The position numbers were made by a program, and so were the translations under genes. From assembly GCA_038043465.1 (NCBI GenBank), contig JBBTBX010000021.1, forward strand, positions 1 to 64,000: 64,000 bases of DNA, written 5' to 3'. This document shows, in pieces, positions 23,398 through 32,408 of this stretch (its first letter is position 1; every line of letters starts with the position of its first letter). The notes beneath the pieces were generated by a model. It was not told where the DNA came from and searched no databases. It saw only the letters and a list, made by a program, of their open reading frames with translations. Source of the DNA: SXRF01 sp038043465. Lineage in GTDB: Bacteria; Pseudomonadota; Alphaproteobacteria; Rickettsiales; SXRF01.

Positions 23398-24654
23398 ATG
23401 CTAGCGCATTTTGAACGTATAATTGCTTTTCGTTATCTTCGCGCCCGCCGTGAGGAGGGGTTTATCTCGATTATCGCCATGTTTTCATTGGTGGGGATCG
23501 CGCTCGGGGTAGCCACATTGATTGTGGTTCTGGCGGTGATGAACGGAGTGCGCGGAGAGATGATAAATAGTATCATCGGTCTGGAAGGACATGTTACAGT
23601 TTATTCCAATGAGCGCGGTATCGCCGATTATGAGAAAATCAGTGCAGATTTAGCAGGCATTTCAGGAGTAAAACTTGTTTTGCCAAAAGTTGATGGGCAG
23701 ATTATGGCAAGCCATGATGGCATAGCCACAGGCGCGATGGTAGCTGGTTTCAGGCAGCAGGACATTGAAAAAAAACCGCTGCTGCTAAAGAAAATTGCTC
23801 AGGATGAACTAGCTTCATTTAAGCGTGGTGAGGGGATAATTATCGGCAAACGCATGGTAGAAAAACTGCGCCTGAAAATTGGTGATGATTTGTTGCTTAT
23901 TTCACCAGAGGGTCGGGCAACCATAGCTGGATTAGTTCCCAGAGTGAAGGCATATCCAGTGGTTGGAACTTTTGAAATCGGCATGTTCGCTTACGACAAT
24001 AGCTTGATTCTCATGCCTTTCTCGGAAGCGCAAACATATTTCAAACTTAAGGAAAATGGTGGGGATAATGCTTCTGTCATTGAAATAACCGCAGATAATC
24101 CTGACAAGGCGTTGGATATAGCGCGGCAAGTTTCGCAGAGGCTTGGTTCCGGCTATCACGTGTATGATTGGAAATCTTCCAATAATCATATTTTTGAAGC
24201 AGTGCTGGTGCAGCGCAATGTGATGTTTCTGATTCTTATGCTGATAATATTGGTGGCATCGTTCAATATAATTTCCAGCCTGATTATGCTGGTGCGCGAG
24301 AAGGGGCAAGATATAGCAATTCTGCGGACAATGGGCGCAAGCCAAGGCTCAGTTATGCGGATATTTTTCATGTGTGGGGCGAGTGTCGGGGTGGTGGGGA
24401 CATTTATTGGCTTCCTGCTTGGTCTTCTCATTGCCTTTAACACCGAAAATATTCAAGCATGGCTGGAATCAATGATTGGGCAGAAAATATTTTCTGCCGA
24501 ACTTTATTTCCTGTCGCACCTGCCTTCCAAAGTTGATTTTAAGGAAGTCGTTATGGTGCTTGGCTTTTCGCTGGCACTTTCTTTCCTCGCCACCATTTAT
24601 CCGGCGCGGCGTGCTGCCAAACTCAATCCTGCGGAGGCACTTAGGTATGAGTAA
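23398..24654 (+). CDS. lolC: Lipoprotein-releasing ABC transporter permease
   Basis: A 418-residue inner-membrane permease that, with LolD, releases lipoproteins to LolA. The N-terminus RIIAFRYLRARREEGFISII and first helix are followed by a large periplasmic domain (residues 50-270) and three more helices (FLILMLIILVASFNIISSLI onward) of the FtsX/MacB class. Alphaproteobacteria often use a single LolC/E (LolF) permease, which fits the lack of a second copy here. LolD follows after a small membrane gene. Confidence 0.94.
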   Translation: MLAHFERIIAFRYLRARREEGFISIIAMFSLVGIALGVATLIVVLAVMNGVRGEMINSIIGLEGHVTVYSNERGIADYEKISADLAGISGVKLVLPKVDGQIMASHDGIATGAMVAGFRQQDIEKKPLLLKKIAQDELASFKRGEGIIIGKRMVEKLRLKIGDDLLLISPEGRATIAGLVPRVKAYPVVGTFEIGMFAYDNSLILMPFSEAQTYFKLKENGGDNASVIEITADNPDKALDIARQVSQRLGSGYHVYDWKSSNNHIFEAVLVQRNVMFLILMLIILVASFNIISSLIMLVREKGQDIAILRTMGASQGSVMRIFFMCGASVGVVGTFIGFLLGLLIAFNTENIQAWLESMIGQKIFSAELYFLSHLPSKVDFKEVVMVLGFSLALSFLATIYPARRAAKLNPAEALRYE

Positions 24655-24919
24655 TACGAAGCTAATATTATTAGTTGTAGGTATTATATGCCTATTAGTG
24701 TTCATCGGTCTTTTTTTCGGTGGTATTAATTTGGCATTTTTATTCGATCATATATTGCTCATAACATTTGTTATTTTTCTTATGCTGCTTAGAAAAAAAG
24801 AAACAAAAAATAATGTTAAAAGTATTTTGCCGAAAGCTATTGGGCTAGCTTTTATAGCTTGGATAACATTAGTTGTTATTTGGATGTTTGTAATATTCCT
24901 TTATTATTATACTAAATAA
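24647..24919 (+). CDS. Small membrane protein between lolC and lolD
   Basis: A 90-residue hydrophobic protein with about three membrane helices (LILLVVGIICLLVFIGLFF, LLITFVIFLMLL, IAWITLVVIWMFVIFLYYY). It starts eight bases before the end of lolC and ends two bases before lolD, so it is translationally embedded in the lol operon. It is AT-rich and unrecognised. It may be an accessory insert comparable to those in the nuo operon. Confidence 0.65.
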   Translation: MSNTKLILLVVGIICLLVFIGLFFGGINLAFLFDHILLITFVIFLMLLRKKETKNNVKSILPKAIGLAFIAWITLVVIWMFVIFLYYYTK

Positions 24920-24921
24920 CC

Positions 24922-25596
24922 ATGAACAACTCAGCACTCACCCTAACTGCTATAACCAAAATCTACCAGCAGGCGGAATCAAGCCTTACGGTTCTTAATA
25001 GCTTGAATCTTGAAGTGAGAGTAGGCGAGGTTGTTGCTCTGGTTGGGCAGAGTGGGTCTGGTAAAACTACCTTGCTGCAAATCGCTGGATTGTTGGACAA
25101 TCCAACCAGCGGCGGAGTAAAAATTAATGGTGAGGATTTATCTTCTGCCGGTGATAAGAAACGCACATTCACGCGCCAGAAAAATATTGGGTTTATATAC
25201 CAATTCCATCATCTTCTGCCGGAATTTACTGCTCTTGAAAATGTGGTGTTGCCACAAATGATAGCAGGTGTCTCACGCGCAGCAGCGGAAGAAAAAGCGT
25301 CTATATTATTAGGACAGCTCGGGCTTGCCGATAGGCTTAACCACCGTCCGGCAAAACTTTCCGGCGGAGAGCAGCAGCGCGTGGCAGTGGCGCGCGCTAT
25401 GGCAAATAACCCGACATTGGTGCTTGCCGATGAGCCAACCGGCAATCTCGATCCAAAAACTGCCGAGAATGTTTTTTCGATGTTTATGAAACTGGCTAAA
25501 GATAGCGGGCAGTCAGCCCTGGTTGCCACTCACAATATGGAACTCGCCAAACGCATGGATAGAATTGTGCATCTCGAAGGCGGGGTTTTGAAGTAG
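24922..25596 (+). CDS. lolD: Lipoprotein-releasing ABC transporter ATPase
   Basis: A 224-residue ABC ATPase that powers the LolC permease. Walker A is GQSGSGKTT near residue 43, the Q-loop IGFIYQFHHLLPEF fits LolD well, the signature is LSGGEQQR, Walker B is LVLADEPTGNLD, and the switch His is in VATHNMELA. Length is normal. It is the last gene of the lol group, followed by a convergent hypothetical gene. Confidence 0.95.
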   Translation: MNNSALTLTAITKIYQQAESSLTVLNSLNLEVRVGEVVALVGQSGSGKTTLLQIAGLLDNPTSGGVKINGEDLSSAGDKKRTFTRQKNIGFIYQFHHLLPEFTALENVVLPQMIAGVSRAAAEEKASILLGQLGLADRLNHRPAKLSGGEQQRVAVARAMANNPTLVLADEPTGNLDPKTAENVFSMFMKLAKDSGQSALVATHNMELAKRMDRIVHLEGGVLK

Positions 25597-25608
25597 GAAC
25601 AGAGAAGG

Positions 25609-26130
25609 CTACCTTCCTACTGAGGCAAGTTTTTCTGCTGTGTTCCTTAGAATGATTTCGCCAAGTTTTTCTCTGCCTTCATAAGTATTATCAAAGGAAG
25701 ATCTAATTTTTTCTCCCTCTTTGGCAGCTTCTTGGAATACTTTAATAGTAGCATCAATATTTTCTGGTGTAACTTCAATTGCTATAGATTTAATCGTCTT
25801 ATCTGAATCATTATTTGTAGAATACGAAACAGGTCTGAATGATAAAGTTTGCTTAATATCGGATATTTCAACGATAAATTTCTTTTCCTCTTTTCCTGTA
25901 TAATCGGCGAGCAAGGTCTTATAAATTGTTTCTTTGGCGGTATCTAAAATACTATCGCGTTTTATAGAACTGGTTACATTGTTAGCAGTAGTTTCTACAA
26001 GCTTTCCCAAAGCATCTACTAGATCTTGCGATTGTAATTCTGCTTTATTATGGGCTAAAGTTTTATTATTAAAATCTTCTGATGTCTTCTCTGAAGAAGA
26101 TTCAACGCTTACTATAATATGTCCGTGCAT
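25609..26130 (-). CDS. Hypothetical protein, 173 residues
   Basis: An open frame convergent with lolD, 12 bases apart. The protein is hydrophilic, Lys/Glu/Asn-rich and mostly helical (KAELQSQDLVDALGKLVETT, later TIKVFQEAAKEGEKIRSS). It has no signal peptide, membrane segment or known domain that I recognise. Low GC compared with lolD and dnaE suggests an acquired or lineage-specific gene. Confidence 0.6.
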   Translation of the reverse strand: MHGHIIVSVESSSEKTSEDFNNKTLAHNKAELQSQDLVDALGKLVETTANNVTSSIKRDSILDTAKETIYKTLLADYTGKEEKKFIVEISDIKQTLSFRPVSYSTNNDSDKTIKSIAIEVTPENIDATIKVFQEAAKEGEKIRSSFDNTYEGREKLGEIILRNTAEKLASVGR

Positions 26131-26282
26131 TTTATTTACTCATCTATCTGTTATGCATAAATATTAGTCGATTAACTGACTTTATTCAAATTTTGATATA
26201 TGAAGTTTTTATTACAACTGGCATTTTTAAGGGTATATTGAATGTAATTTGTGATAGTAAACTCGTTATATTATTGAAATTT

Positions 26283-29200
26283 ATGGCAAAATTCATCCAT
26301 CTCCGCGTTCATAGCGATTATTCGCTGCTGGAAGGCGCTATCCATGTAAAAGACCTAGTTAAATGGTGTAAAGCCCAGAAAATGCCAGCGGTGGCGGTCA
26401 CAGATTCCGGTAATTTGTTTGCATCGCTTGAGTTTTCGCTGGCAGCAGCAGGAGAAGGGGTACAGCCGATTCTGGGTTGCACATTATTTATAAAACCGGA
26501 ATCAACTCAGGACAGCCGCCATACAAGCACCCAGAAACCCGACCATCTGGTGGTTTATGCGCAAAATGAAAGCGGTTGGAAAAACCTGCTGGCACTGGTC
26601 AGTAAATCATATCTGCAACCTGCCGGTGAGAGTGCGCCGTTGCTTTCCATGGATGATTTGCATGGACATAGCGACGGGCTGATTGCCTTGACCTGCGGTA
26701 TTAATGGCGCGGTAGGTAAACTTCTGCTTGCTGGGCGCGACGCTGTTGCCGAAGAAAAACTGCTGCGGTTGCAGGAATTGTTCCCGAACCGCCTGTATAT
26801 GGAATTATCACGGCATGGTTTGCCGGAAGAAGCTGCAACCGAGGAACGGTTTATTTCTCTTGCTTACACTCACAACATCCCGCTGGTTGCCACCAATAAT
26901 GTGTATTTCATCAAAGAAGATATGTACGAAGCGCATGACGCTTTCTTATGTATCGCTGACGGGGCCTATGTAAGCGAAGATGCGCGCAGGAAGCTGACCA
27001 TCAATCATCGCCTGAAAACTGAAAAGGAAATGTGCAAATTATTTCCTGATATTCCCGAGGCTTTGGCAAACACGATAGCCATTGCCCGCAGATGTTCATT
27101 TGTGGCGCAGTCGCGTGATCCGATTCTGCCGAGCTTTACTATCGAGGGAATGAGTGAGGAAGACAGCCTGAGGGCGCAGGCGCATAAAGGTCTGGAAGCG
27201 TGTCTTGATGGCTATATTGAGACGCAAGAAAAGCGCGAACCATATTTTGAGCGTTTGGAATTTGAGCTTGATGTTATCATCAAGATGAAATTTCCAGGAT
27301 ATTTCCTGATAGTTTCCGATTTCATAACCTGGAGCAAGGCTAATGGAATTCCTGTGGGCCCAGGGCGTGGTTCTGGTGCTGGCTCGGTGGTTGCCTGGGC
27401 ACTTTCCATCACCGATTTAGATCCGCTGCGTTATGGTTTGCTGTTTGAGCGTTTCTTGAATCCGCACCGCGTTTCCATGCCTGATTTTGATATAGATTTT
27501 TGTCAGGAACGGCGCGGGGAAGTTATAGATTATGTGCAGCAGAAATATGGCACAGACCGCGTTGCGCAGATTATCACCTTTGGAAAATTGCAGGCGCGGG
27601 CGGTTCTACGCGATGTTGGACGGGTGTTGCAGATGCCCTATAATCAGGTGGATAGAATCTGTAAATTAGTCCCAAACAATCCAGCTGCCCCTGTAACGCT
27701 GGAACAGGCAATAGAGATAGAGCCGACGCTGAAAGCTGCGATTAAAGAAGATGAAGCGGTGGAAAAACTGGTTAGCATCAGTTTGAAACTGGAAGGCTTC
27801 AACCGCCACGCTTCCACCCATGCCGCCGGTGTGGTGATTGGTGATCGACCACTTTCTGAACTCGTCCCGATGTATCGTGATCCGAAATCGGATATGCAGG
27901 TGGTGCAATATTCCATGAAATATGCCGAATCCGCCGGTCTGGTTAAGTTTGATTTTCTTGGGCTGAAAACCCTTACGGTTCTGGTTAAGGCAGTGCAATT
28001 AGTGCGCGAGCGCGGGATTGATGTTGACCTTCGCAAACTTCCCGAAGGTGACAAGAAAACTTATGCAATGTTAGGGCAGGGTGACACGGTTGGTGTATTC
28101 CAGCTGGAATCGGCGGGGATGCGCGACACGCTGAAAAAACTAAAGCCTGACTGTTTGGAAGATATTATTGCGTTGGTCTCACTCTATCGCCCTGGCCCGA
28201 TGGAAAATATCCCGACCTATATCGCCCGTAAACATGGTGAAGAAAAACCGGTTTACCAGCATCCGCTGCTCGAGCAGGTTTTAAAAGAAACTTTCGGGGT
28301 TATTATCTATCAGGAGCAGGTGATGCAGATCGCGCAGCTGCTTGCCGGATATAGCCTCGGCGAAGCTGACTTGTTACGTCGGGCGATGGGTAAAAAAATC
28401 AAATCGGAAATGGAAGCGCAGCGCAATATTTTTGTTGAGCGCGCAGTTGCAGGTAAAGTAGCAAAAAAACAGGCTGAGAGTATTTTCGATTTAATCGCCA
28501 AATTCGCTGAATATGGCTTCAATAAATCACACGCAGCAGCTTACGCGGTTATTGCTTACCAAACAGCATATATGAAGGCGAATTATCCGGTGGAATTTAT
28601 CGCCGCTTCCATGACCTATGATATGGGAAATACTGACAAGTTGAGTGTCTTCCGTGAAGATGCTGGACGGTTTGGTATAGAAGTTCTGCCACCGGATATT
28701 AATGCTTCGCAGGTTCTTTTTGCCGTGGGCAAAAAAGGTCATGGGTCACGGGTCATGGGTCATGGAGAAGACCCCCCCCCCGAATCCCGAATCCCGAATC
28801 CCGAATCCCTTGCTATCCGCTACGCCCTCGCTGCCGTTCGCAATGTCGGTGCGGCGGCGATGGAAGGGGTGGTGGCAGAACGCAATAGTAATGGTGCTTA
28901 TAAAGATATTTTTGATTTCGTATCGCGCATTCCGGCTGAGGCATTGAACCGCCGTGCCTTGGAATTTTTAATTAAGGCAGGAGCTTTCGATTCTCTACAT
29001 AGTAACCGTGGAGAATTATTTGCGAATATCGAACTGTTCATGGCGCATGGAACTGCTTGTCAGCGGGATCGCGAGAGCCAGCAGGTAAGCTTATTTGGTG
29101 GTGCGGATGAAAGTAACAAGCATATACCTAAAATGGTAAAACATAATGATTGGTCGGCGTTGGAAAAACTGGAGCATGAATTTTCGGCAATAGGTTTCTA

Positions 29201-29807
29201 CCTGTCATCGCATCCTCTTTCCGGCTACGCTACGGCGATGGAGTCGCTCGGAGTTACCACATCGAACTTGCTTGCCGAAAAACTCGATGAAAAATACCGC
29301 TCGGTAAAACTTGCCGGAATTGTTACTGGCAAAAAAATCAAAGTGTCAGATAAGGGACGTTTTGCCTTTATCCAGCTTTCCGATATGGGTGGGATATTTG
29401 AAGTTTCGGTATTTAACGAGGCATTACTTTCGCGTGAGCGTGACAATATAGAAAATGGTAAGATATTATTGATAATTGCCGACGGAAAAAGCGAAGAGGC
29501 AGGTGTGCGACTTATCGCCCAGAATATAGTGCCTCTTGATGAAGCTGTTGCCAAACAGCAGAAAACCCGCAGCAATGACCGGTTTTCTATTGTTATTAAT
29601 AACGAAGCCGCCGTCTCCTCACTCTATAATTTGCTGGGAAAACCAGCTCAATATGGGGCTAGTGTGTGCCTTCTGGCGCAGGTTTCCAAAGAAAACACCA
29701 TAAAAACCGCAGAAATAGAACTTCCCGGGAAATATGCCATTTCTCCGGCAGTTATCGACAAAATACGGGTTATTCATGGTGTTATGGAAGTTAAGGAAGC
29801 GGCGTAA
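26283..29807 (+). CDS. dnaE: DNA polymerase III alpha subunit
   Basis: A 1174-residue replicative polymerase. The N-terminal PHP domain begins FIHLRVHSDYSLLEGA; the catalytic aspartates lie in PDFDIDFCQERRGEV near residue 400; GPGRGSGAGSVVAW and FNRHASTHAAGVVI follow; the OB domain is near residue 1015 (VKLAGIVTGKKIK). The ATG at 26283 is chosen because MAKFIHLRVHSDYS is the family start; 30 upstream codons are non-conserved. About residues 819-842 are an in-frame repeat insertion with a run of ten C, described separately. Confidence 0.96.
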   Translation: MAKFIHLRVHSDYSLLEGAIHVKDLVKWCKAQKMPAVAVTDSGNLFASLEFSLAAAGEGVQPILGCTLFIKPESTQDSRHTSTQKPDHLVVYAQNESGWKNLLALVSKSYLQPAGESAPLLSMDDLHGHSDGLIALTCGINGAVGKLLLAGRDAVAEEKLLRLQELFPNRLYMELSRHGLPEEAATEERFISLAYTHNIPLVATNNVYFIKEDMYEAHDAFLCIADGAYVSEDARRKLTINHRLKTEKEMCKLFPDIPEALANTIAIARRCSFVAQSRDPILPSFTIEGMSEEDSLRAQAHKGLEACLDGYIETQEKREPYFERLEFELDVIIKMKFPGYFLIVSDFITWSKANGIPVGPGRGSGAGSVVAWALSITDLDPLRYGLLFERFLNPHRVSMPDFDIDFCQERRGEVIDYVQQKYGTDRVAQIITFGKLQARAVLRDVGRVLQMPYNQVDRICKLVPNNPAAPVTLEQAIEIEPTLKAAIKEDEAVEKLVSISLKLEGFNRHASTHAAGVVIGDRPLSELVPMYRDPKSDMQVVQYSMKYAESAGLVKFDFLGLKTLTVLVKAVQLVRERGIDVDLRKLPEGDKKTYAMLGQGDTVGVFQLESAGMRDTLKKLKPDCLEDIIALVSLYRPGPMENIPTYIARKHGEEKPVYQHPLLEQVLKETFGVIIYQEQVMQIAQLLAGYSLGEADLLRRAMGKKIKSEMEAQRNIFVERAVAGKVAKKQAESIFDLIAKFAEYGFNKSHAAAYAVIAYQTAYMKANYPVEFIAASMTYDMGNTDKLSVFREDAGRFGIEVLPPDINASQVLFAVGKKGHGSRVMGHGEDPPPESRIPNPESLAIRYALAAVRNVGAAAMEGVVAERNSNGAYKDIFDFVSRIPAEALNRRALEFLIKAGAFDSLHSNRGELFANIELFMAHGTACQRDRESQQVSLFGGADESNKHIPKMVKHNDWSALEKLEHEFSAIGFYLSSHPLSGYATAMESLGVTTSNLLAEKLDEKYRSVKLAGIVTGKKIKVSDKGRFAFIQLSDMGGIFEVSVFNEALLSRERDNIENGKILLIIADGKSEEAGVRLIAQNIVPLDEAVAKQQKTRSNDRFSIVINNEAAVSSLYNLLGKPAQYGASVCLLAQVSKENTIKTAEIELPGKYAISPAVIDKIRVIHGVMEVKEAA
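28737..28808. repeat. In-frame repeat insertion in dnaE
   Basis: Seventy-two bases made of two simple repeats: GGTCATGGGTCACGGGTCAT-type heptamer repeats (28737-28763), then GAGAAGA, a run of ten C (28772-28781) and four GAATCCC units. They encode GHGSRVMGHGEDPPPESR and a short tail between LFAVGKK and IRYALAAVRNVG, which are adjacent in ordinary DnaE. The insertion keeps the frame. The C run is a likely slippage site. Confidence 0.78.
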
Positions 29808-29907
29808 TATTTCTTCCATATTTACCAATATAATACAGACTTTTAACGATTCTTTTGCTTTTAGCTTGTATCCTGACTAGGCATTTCAACTAGTTGGTGG
29901 ACATCTG

Positions 29908-30774
29908 ATGCTTCCTGTAATTGGTTTGGTTCTCATTTTCGCCTGCGTATTCGGTATTTATATCGCGTCCGGTGGGAAGATGGAGATTATCCTGCACGCT
30001 CTTCCGCATGAGCTGGGCACGATCCTTGGTGCTGCCATTGGTGCATATATGATTTCCAACTCTGGTCTTGTACTCAAAAAAACTTTTAAAGAAATTATAG
30101 TTTCTGTTAAAGGTCCTAAATGGAAAAAGCAGGATTATAAAGATTTACTGTGCATGTTGTTTGCTTTGTGCAAACTTATGAAATCAAAAGGTCTGATTGC
30201 GATTGAACAGCACATAGAAAAACCGCATGAAAGCAAAATCTTCAGCCAATACCCGAAAATCGAGCATGACCATTTTTCGGTTGATATAATCTGCGATACG
30301 CTGCGTACCCTGACCATGGGTTTGGAAAATCCAATGCAGATTGAAGATTTGATTGAAAAGCAGATTGAAAAACATCACCACGAAGCAGTAGGGCCGGGGC
30401 ATGCGCTGCAGGGCATGGCGGACGGTCTTCCGGCAATCGGGATCGTGGCGGCGGTGCTCGGGGTAGTAAAAACCATGGCGAGTATCACCGAGCCGCCGGA
30501 AATTCTAGGGGGTATGATCGGTGGCGCGCTGGTGGGAACCTTCCTTGGTGTATTTATGGCATATTGTATAGTTGCGCCTCTCGCTTCCCGCAATATGGCA
30601 ATCCACAGCGAGGAACAGCAATTTTATTTTATTATCCGTGACGTGCTGCTTGCCCATTTAAAAGGCATGGCACCACAGGTTTCCGTGGAAATAGGTCGCA
30701 CCCAGGTTCCCAGCCACATGCAGCCAAGCTTCGCCGAAATGGAAGAAGCCACCAGTGCTGTGAAGATTGAGTAG
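29908..30774 (+). CDS. motA: Flagellar motor stator protein MotA
   Basis: A 288-residue inner-membrane protein, proton-channel stator subunit of the flagellar motor. Four helices are visible, with the long cytoplasmic loop between the second and third. PGHALQGMADGLPAIGIVAAVLGVVKTM is the conserved third-helix region (near residues 160-185), and the loop has the expected charged residues. No motB follows, because a convergent rarA gene comes next. MotA implies the organism can make flagella, or once could. Confidence 0.92.
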   Translation: MLPVIGLVLIFACVFGIYIASGGKMEIILHALPHELGTILGAAIGAYMISNSGLVLKKTFKEIIVSVKGPKWKKQDYKDLLCMLFALCKLMKSKGLIAIEQHIEKPHESKIFSQYPKIEHDHFSVDIICDTLRTLTMGLENPMQIEDLIEKQIEKHHHEAVGPGHALQGMADGLPAIGIVAAVLGVVKTMASITEPPEILGGMIGGALVGTFLGVFMAYCIVAPLASRNMAIHSEEQQFYFIIRDVLLAHLKGMAPQVSVEIGRTQVPSHMQPSFAEMEEATSAVKIE

Positions 30775-30782
30775 GGCTAAGT

Positions 30783-30879
30783 AAGAATTGAAGAAATGGA
30801 GAATTGGGGAAATTATTACGGAATCTGTTCTTGAATATCTTTTTCTTCAATTCCTAAGTTCTCCATTTCTTCAATTCTT
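30783..30879. repeat. 97-bp element with perfect 21-bp inverted ends
   Basis: The 21 bases at 30783-30803 (starting AAGAATTGAAGAAATGG) are the exact reverse complement of 30859-30879. The 55-base interior has another related piece (TTCTTCAATTCC, 30843-30854). It sits between the convergent motA and rarA genes, covers the last codons of rarA, and could fold in either transcript as a long hairpin. The form suggests a MITE-like or palindromic repeat rather than a simple terminator. Confidence 0.75.
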
Positions 30880-32163
30880 CCTCCCCCGCAGCTTCTCCCA
30901 ATAATCCAACCGTTTTATTATCTCGCGTTCAAAGCCAGCCTCGGCTGGTTTATAATAATTTGCGCGGGGCATTTCATCGGGGAAATAATTCTGTCCTGAG
31001 AAGCCGTCTTTAGTGTCGGGGTCATAGACATAGCCCGCGCCATAGCCAACTTCTTTCATCAGCTTGGTGGGCGCGTTTAAAATATGTTTTGGTGGCATTA
31101 GCGAACCGTTCTTCTTGGCATCAGCAATAGATTTATTCATCGCTCGATACACACCAATGGATTTAGGGGAGGTGGCGAGATACACCACGGCCTGCGCGAT
31201 ATTCACATAACCTTCCGGCGCGCCGATAAATTCAAACGCATCTTTGGCTGCTATGGTCTGTATAAGTGCATTCGGGTCAGCCAATCCAATATCTTCCGAA
31301 GCAAAACGCACAAGACGGCGCAGTATATATAGCGGTTCTTCGCCACCATCCAGCATCCGCGCAAACCAATAGAGAGCAGCGTCAACATCCGACCCACGCA
31401 GCGATTTATGCAGCGCGCTGATGAGGTTATAATGTCCTTCACCAGATTTATCATAAACAGGCATGCGTTTTTGAATGAGCCTGAGCAATTCTTCGCTACC
31501 CAAGGGCTTGGTTATTTCCAGCAACTCTTCAACCATATTGAGCAGATAGCGCGCATCTCCGTCAGATATAGCACAGAGCGTAGTGCGGGCTTCAGCGTCC
31601 AGCGGTAGTTTTTTACCAGTAAATTCCTCAGCTTTATAAGTGAGCTTGATAAGATTGGCTAAATCAAGGCGGTTAAGGATCAAAACTTTGCAGCGCGAAA
31701 GCAACGCCGAATTCAGTTCAAATGATGGATTTTCGGTAGTTGCGCCAATCAAAATAATCGTGCCGTTTTCGATGTAAGGCAAAAACAAATCCTGCTGCGA
31801 GCGGTTGAAGCGGTGAATCTCATCAATGAGAAGTATCGTGCGCTTGCCCGCGCCTTTGTCGATTTCCGCCTGCTCAAACACCTTGCGTAAATCGGCAGTG
31901 GCATGGGAAACGGCTGATAACTGCACGAATAATCCACCGCTATATTTTGCGATTAATCGAGCCATTGTGGTTTTGCCACAACCTGCAGATCCCCAAAAAA
32001 TTATGGAAGGGAAATGGCTGGTTTTAATGGCATTGGCAAAGAGCGAACCCTCCGCTAGCAAATGCTCCTGCCCCAGCACATCGTCAAAACTGGTCGGGCG
32101 CATCCTATCGGCCAGGGGGCGGTTGTTATCTTCGAAGGTGAGGGCGGATTGTTGGTTTTTCAT
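30871..32163 (-). CDS. rarA: Replication-associated recombination protein A
   Basis: A 430-residue AAA+ ATPase (RarA/MgsA) that acts at stalled replication forks. Walker A is GSAGCGKTTM near residue 60, Walker B ILLIDEIHRFN, sensor 1 GATTENPSFELN. The C-terminal tetramerisation region holds KSLRGSDVDAALYWFARML and the conserved PPKHILNAPT. The N-terminus PLADRMRPTSFDDVLGQEHL is typical. Its 3' end runs into the right arm of an inverted repeat. Confidence 0.95.
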   Translation of the reverse strand: MKNQQSALTFEDNNRPLADRMRPTSFDDVLGQEHLLAEGSLFANAIKTSHFPSIIFWGSAGCGKTTMARLIAKYSGGLFVQLSAVSHATADLRKVFEQAEIDKGAGKRTILLIDEIHRFNRSQQDLFLPYIENGTIILIGATTENPSFELNSALLSRCKVLILNRLDLANLIKLTYKAEEFTGKKLPLDAEARTTLCAISDGDARYLLNMVEELLEITKPLGSEELLRLIQKRMPVYDKSGEGHYNLISALHKSLRGSDVDAALYWFARMLDGGEEPLYILRRLVRFASEDIGLADPNALIQTIAAKDAFEFIGAPEGYVNIAQAVVYLATSPKSIGVYRAMNKSIADAKKNGSLMPPKHILNAPTKLMKEVGYGAGYVYDPDTKDGFSGQNYFPDEMPRANYYKPAEAGFEREIIKRLDYWEKLRGRKN

Positions 32164-32304
32164 AGAAAACCATCATACTATTTTGGGAATGAGGTGGCAA
32201 TACAGTTCGCAGCATAGTTAGATAACTGGATTGCTTCGCCTGCATCTCGTAATGACAACCATTTGACATTTACAGTTGCCGTGCTATGCGGGGTGATAAT
32301 GGTA

Positions 32305-32374
32305 TGTCATTCCGAGTGAAACGAGGAATCTTTACATTATTTTGCAAAGATCCTTCGCTACGCTCAGGATGACA
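32305..32374. repeat. 70-bp TGTCATTCC...GGATGACA palindromic repeat
   Basis: TGTCATTCCGAGTGAAACGAGGAATCTTT at the left pairs imperfectly with AAAGATCCTTCGCTACGCTCAGGATGACA at the right. This is a widespread style of intergenic palindrome in alphaproteobacteria and gammaproteobacteria. A second fragment of the same type (GGATTGCTTCGCCTGCATCTC, then GTAATGACA) lies at about 32229-32258. Together they fill most of the 245-base gap between rarA and uppP, in which I see no gene. Confidence 0.68.
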
Positions 32375-32408
32375 GAGTAAGTTTTTATAATCATTCAAAC
32401 ACATATCT

